A DNA stretch of 8,254 nt from Actinomycetes bacterium (lineage in GTDB: Bacteria; Actinomycetota; Actinomycetes; Actinomycetales; Microbacteriaceae): positions 1 through 8,254 of the forward strand of contig JAEYUT010000324.1 of NCBI GenBank assembly GCA_023432305.1, read 5' to 3'. Positions 5,632 to 8,254 of this stretch are shown here, piece by piece. Below the pieces are notes generated by a model, which did not search any database, was not told the DNA's origin, and saw only the letters and a program-made list of their open reading frames with translations. The position numbers were made by a program, and so were the translations under genes. How positions within the stretch are numbered: position 1 is the stretch's first letter; the number at the start of each line of letters is the position of its first letter.

Positions 5632-7479
5632 ATGGCACCGGCGCTCACCAGCGTTCCCCGCCCGGCTCCCGCGATCGACCTCGATCAGTGGGTGGCGGAG
5701 CAGGCTGAGCTGCTCCAGCCCGAACGCGTGGTCTGGATCGACGGCTCCCGCGAGCAGCACGAGGCGCTGCTGGAGCAGCTCGTCGACGAAGGGCGCCTCA
5801 TCCGCCTGAACCCCGAGCTGCGTCCCAACAGCTTCCTGGCGCGCAGCGCGCCGTCGGATGTCGCCCGAGTCGAGTCCCGCACCTTCATCTGCTCCGAGAA
5901 GGAGGAGGACGCGGGGCCCACCAACAACTGGCGCGAACCGGAGGCCATGCGGGCCGAGCTCCGGGAGCTCTTCCGGGGTTCCATGCGCGGGCGCACCATG
6001 TACGTTCTTCCGTTCTCGATGGGACCGGTCGGCGGCTCCCTCTCGCGCATCGGCGTGCAGGTCACCGACTCCGCGTACGTCGTGGCGAGCATGACGGTCA
6101 TGACCCGTGTCGGCGACGAGGTCCTCGAACTCATCCGCGACGGCGCGAGCTGGGTCCCGGCCCTCCACTCGGTCGGCGCTCCGCTCGAGGCAGGCCAGGA
6201 GGATGTCCCGTGGCCGAGCAACGAGACCAAGTACATCTGCCACTTCCCCGAATCGCGCGAGATCATGTCGTTCGGCTCCGCGTACGGCGGCAACGCGATC
6301 CTCGCGAAGAAGTCGTTCGCGCTGCGCATCGCCTCGGTCATGGCGCGTGACGAGGGCTGGATGGCGGAGCACATGCTGCTGCTGCGCGTGACCGACCCGA
6401 AGGGGCGCCGCTTCCACGTCGCCGCGGCCTTCCCGTCGGCGTGCGGAAAGACCAACTTCGCGATGCTGCGCTCGGTGCTGCCTGGCTGGACCGTCGAGAC
6501 TCTCGGCGACGACATCACGTGGCTGGCCCCCGGCCCGCACGGGGGCTTGCGCGCCATCAACCCGGAGGCAGGGTTCTTCGGCGTCGCTCCCGGAACGGGG
6601 CGCGACACGAACCCGACGGCCATCGACACCCTCTGGGGCAACACGATCTTCACGAATGTGGCTCTGCGCCCCGACGGCGATGTCTGGTGGGAGGGGCTCA
6701 CGAAGGAGGTCCCTGAGGGGCTCATCGACTGGCAGGGGAACCCGTGGACGCCCGAGTCGGGTGAGCCTGCCGCGCACCCCAACTCGCGCTTCACGGTGGC
6801 TGCCGATCAGTGCCCGTCGATCGCATCCGACTGGGATCACCCGGATGGCGTGATGCTCGACGCGATCATCTTCGGGGGGCGGCGGGCATCGAATGTGCCG
6901 CTCGTGATGGAGGCGCGTGACTGGGAGCACGGCGTGTTCCTGGGCGCGACGATTGCGTCCGAGTGCACCGCGGCGGCCGAGGGCACCCTGGGCGAGCTGC
7001 GCCGCGACCCGTTCGCGATGCTGCCGTTCTGCGGCTACAACATGGGCGACTACTTCCAGAACTGGCTCGACATGGGAACGCGCCTGCGTCGCACGGGCAA
7101 CGCCCCGCGCATCTTCCAGGTGAACTGGTTCCGTCGGGATGTTGATGGGTCATTCTTGTGGCCGGGCTTCGGTGAGAATGGTCGAGTGCTCGAATGGATC
7201 GTCGAGCGGATCGCAGGCGAAGCTCCGTCGGTGGACACCCCCATCGGACGCGCTCCCGCAGGCGACTCGATCGACTACCGCGCCGCGGGACTATCCGACG
7301 AGCAGTGGGCGGAGCTGTTCCGGATCGATCCGGGCGCGCTGCTCGATGAAGCCGACGACACCGAGGAATTCCTCGCACAGTTCGGCGACCGACTCCCCGA
7401 CGCGCTGCGTCGCCAACTGACCGGACTCCGCGATCGACTCACGGAGCTCACCGGCTCCACACGAAAGGCTGTTGCGTGA
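5632..7479 (+). CDS. pckG: Phosphoenolpyruvate carboxykinase (GTP)
   Basis: Cytosolic GTP-dependent PEPCK (EC 4.1.1.32), converting oxaloacetate plus GTP to PEP, CO2 and GDP; in actinobacteria it is the main entry to gluconeogenesis from TCA intermediates. It has 615 residues, normal for the family (about 600-620). Clear signatures: R-loop ESRTF (81-85), RPNSFLARS (64-72), the P-loop/kinase-1a motif FPSACGKTN (267-275) with the hyper-reactive Cys271, the metal-binding LGDDITW (291-297), the PEPCK hallmark [16 protein letters not shown] (307-322), IIFGGRR (412-418), the omega-loop lid region about 447-460, and the nucleotide-pocket [18 protein letters not shown] (461-478). All catalytic regions look intact. 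It is the first gene after a divergent promoter region shared with the RamB/ScfR-type regulator and overlaps glpX by four bases, so regulation by the neighbour and cotranscription with glpX are likely but inferred. Confidence 0.98.
   Translation: MAPALTSVPRPAPAIDLDQWVAEQAELLQPERVVWIDGSREQHEALLEQLVDEGRLIRLNPELRPNSFLARSAPSDVARVESRTFICSEKEEDAGPTNNWREPEAMRAELRELFRGSMRGRTMYVLPFSMGPVGGSLSRIGVQVTDSAYVVASMTVMTRVGDEVLELIRDGASWVPALHSVGAPLEAGQEDVPWPSNETKYICHFPESREIMSFGSAYGGNAILAKKSFALRIASVMARDEGWMAEHMLLLRVTDPKGRRFHVAAAFPSACGKTNFAMLRSVLPGWTVETLGDDITWLAPGPHGGLRAINPEAGFFGVAPGTGRDTNPTAIDTLWGNTIFTNVALRPDGDVWWEGLTKEVPEGLIDWQGNPWTPESGEPAAHPNSRFTVAADQCPSIASDWDHPDGVMLDAIIFGGRRASNVPLVMEARDWEHGVFLGATIASECTAAAEGTLGELRRDPFAMLPFCGYNMGDYFQNWLDMGTRLRRTGNAPRIFQVNWFRRDVDGSFLWPGFGENGRVLEWIVERIAGEAPSVDTPIGRAPAGDSIDYRAAGLSDEQWAELFRIDPGALLDEADDTEEFLAQFGDRLPDALRRQLTGLRDRLTELTGSTRKAVA
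7463..7468 (+). promoter_or_regulatory. Shine-Dalgarno site for glpX inside pckG end
   Basis: GAAAGG lies 7 nt before the GTG at 7476, within the last codons of pckG. It supports the overlapping GTG as the true glpX start and translational coupling. Confidence 0.6.
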
Positions 7480-8254
7480 GCTTCGTCCTCGGCACCGCTG
7501 TCCCTGACCGTAACCTCGCGCTCGAGCTCGTGCGCGCGACCGAGGCTGCGGCGATCCGCGCCTCGGAGTATGTGGGTCGAGGTGACAAGCTCGCCGCCGA
7601 CGGGGCCGCAGTGGACGCCATGCGCGCGTTCCTCGGCACCGTCGCGTTCCGCGGCACCGTCGTGATCGGCGAGGGCGAGAAGGACAAGGCGCCGATGCTC
7701 TACAACGGCGAGGTCGTGGGAACCGGCGACGGCCCCGAGTGCGACATCGCCGTCGACCCGATCGACGGCACCTCGCTCACGGCTGCCGGCCGCCCGAACG
7801 CGATCTCGATGATCGCGGCATCCGACCGCGGCACGATGCTCGACGCGTCGAGCGTGTTCTACATGGAGAAGATCGTCACGGGGCCCGCGGGAATCGACAT
7901 CGTCGACATCCGTCGCCCCATCGGCGACAACCTGCGGGCTCTCGCGAAGGCGTCCGGCAAGCGCATCGGCGATCTGGCGGTGGGCGTGCTGGATCGCCCG
8001 CGTCACGAGAAGCTGATCGCCGACATCCGCGCGGCGGGGGCCGGCGTGCGTCTGCTCCTCGATGGCGATGTGGGCGGCGGCATCGCGGCGGCATCGATCG
8101 ACGGCGACCTCGACATGTGCGTGGGAACCGGCGGCAGCCCGGAGGGTGTCGCCACGGCGTGCGCCGTCAAGGCTCTCGGCGGGCTCATCCAGGGGCGTCT
8201 CGCGCCGGCGGATGACGCCGAGCGCGAGCGCGGCGAGGCCGCGGGGCTCAAGTT
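7476..8254 (+). CDS. glpX: Class II fructose-1,6-bisphosphatase (3'-truncated by window end)
   Basis: Cytosolic GlpX-type FBPase (EC 3.1.3.11), hydrolysing fructose 1,6-bisphosphate to fructose 6-phosphate in gluconeogenesis; many actinobacteria depend on this class. The first 259 residues are visible of the usual 330-345. Motifs: [16 protein letters not shown] (11-26), YVGRGDK with the metal-ligand Asp (32-38), [17 protein letters not shown] (63-79), the metal-binding DPIDGT (94-99, Asp where E. coli GlpX has Glu, as in mycobacterial GlpX), GRPNAIS (105-111), VLDRPRH (171-177), [14 protein letters not shown] (183-196) and [12 protein letters not shown] (217-228). The GTG start overlaps the pckG stop as GTGA and has an upstream GAAAGG. 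The first 779 bases run uninterrupted to the window edge, so the cut is the window boundary and not a broken gene. The overlap with pckG ties two irreversible gluconeogenic steps into one transcript. Confidence 0.97.
   Translation, partial: MSFVLGTAVPDRNLALELVRATEAAAIRASEYVGRGDKLAADGAAVDAMRAFLGTVAFRGTVVIGEGEKDKAPMLYNGEVVGTGDGPECDIAVDPIDGTSLTAAGRPNAISMIAASDRGTMLDASSVFYMEKIVTGPAGIDIVDIRRPIGDNLRALAKASGKRIGDLAVGVLDRPRHEKLIADIRAAGAGVRLLLDGDVGGGIAAASIDGDLDMCVGTGGSPEGVATACAVKALGGLIQGRLAPADDAERERGEAAGLK

Noticed and set aside
5533..6930. Minus-strand open frame of 465 codons opposite pckG
   Set aside because: Antisense shadow of pckG; composition is Arg/Val/His/Asp-rich with no recognisable domain, and it would cross the control region.
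1..8254. Recurrent GGATGC/GCATCC hexamers as a possible dispersed signal
   Set aside because: About a dozen were seen by eye over both strands, only about twice a rough expectation for this base composition, and mostly in coding sequence (Ala-Ser, Ile-Gln and similar codon pairs).
1..8254. tRNA, rRNA, CRISPR arrays, transposases, phage or plasmid genes
   Set aside because: Scanned for; none seen. Spacers between genes are all under 100 bp and none has the required structure.

Overview
The window reads as ordinary chromosome from a high-GC actinobacterium. Codons are strongly G/C-ending, starts are ATG or GTG, and several starts look leaderless. The GTP-type PEP carboxykinase, the actinobacterial style of class II fructose-1,6-bisphosphatase (DPIDGT motif) and the RamB/ScfR-type regulator all fit. 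Overall flavour suggests Microbacteriaceae (Microbacterium-like), but that family-level guess is inference.

Layout. (1) 1-2475, plus strand: the end of a CUT2 sugar-importer operon, with a 5'-truncated double-NBD ATPase (MmsA/GguA type) followed by its permease (MmsB/GguB type). The periplasmic-type binding protein is expected upstream, outside the window. A perfect 11-bp-arm hairpin at 2496-2531 closes the operon. (2) 2557-3201, minus strand: a ThuA-like protein, convergent with the importer. (3) 3202-3267: a 66-bp divergent promoter region with two leaderless-looking promoters and a spaced inverted repeat between them. (4) 3268-4074, plus strand: an unrecognised membrane protein with a long acidic Pro/Ala-rich N-terminal tail and about four membrane segments. 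(5) 4091-5533, minus strand: a RamB/ScfR-family regulator with an XRE-type HTH, an IrrE-like middle and a C-terminal cysteine-containing domain. Its end is convergent with the membrane protein, only 16 bp away. (6) 5534-5631: a divergent control region with palindromes. (7) 5632-8254, plus strand: GTP-dependent PEP carboxykinase (pckG), overlapping by 4 bp (GTGA) with class II fructose-1,6-bisphosphatase (glpX), which runs off the window.

How it works together: the right half is a compact gluconeogenic module. PckG makes PEP from oxaloacetate and GlpX performs the late irreversible step of gluconeogenesis. The divergent regulator belongs to a family known to sense short-chain acyl-CoA status and control acetate, propionate and glyoxylate genes. 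The left half is monosaccharide uptake plus a ThuA-like protein of the kind often found with sugar-use genes. Coding density is very high; no intergenic gap exceeds 100 bp. I see no RNA gene, mobile element, CRISPR array or phage gene, and no evidence for an exotic new system. The most interesting items are the small control regions and the regulator-pckG-glpX arrangement.
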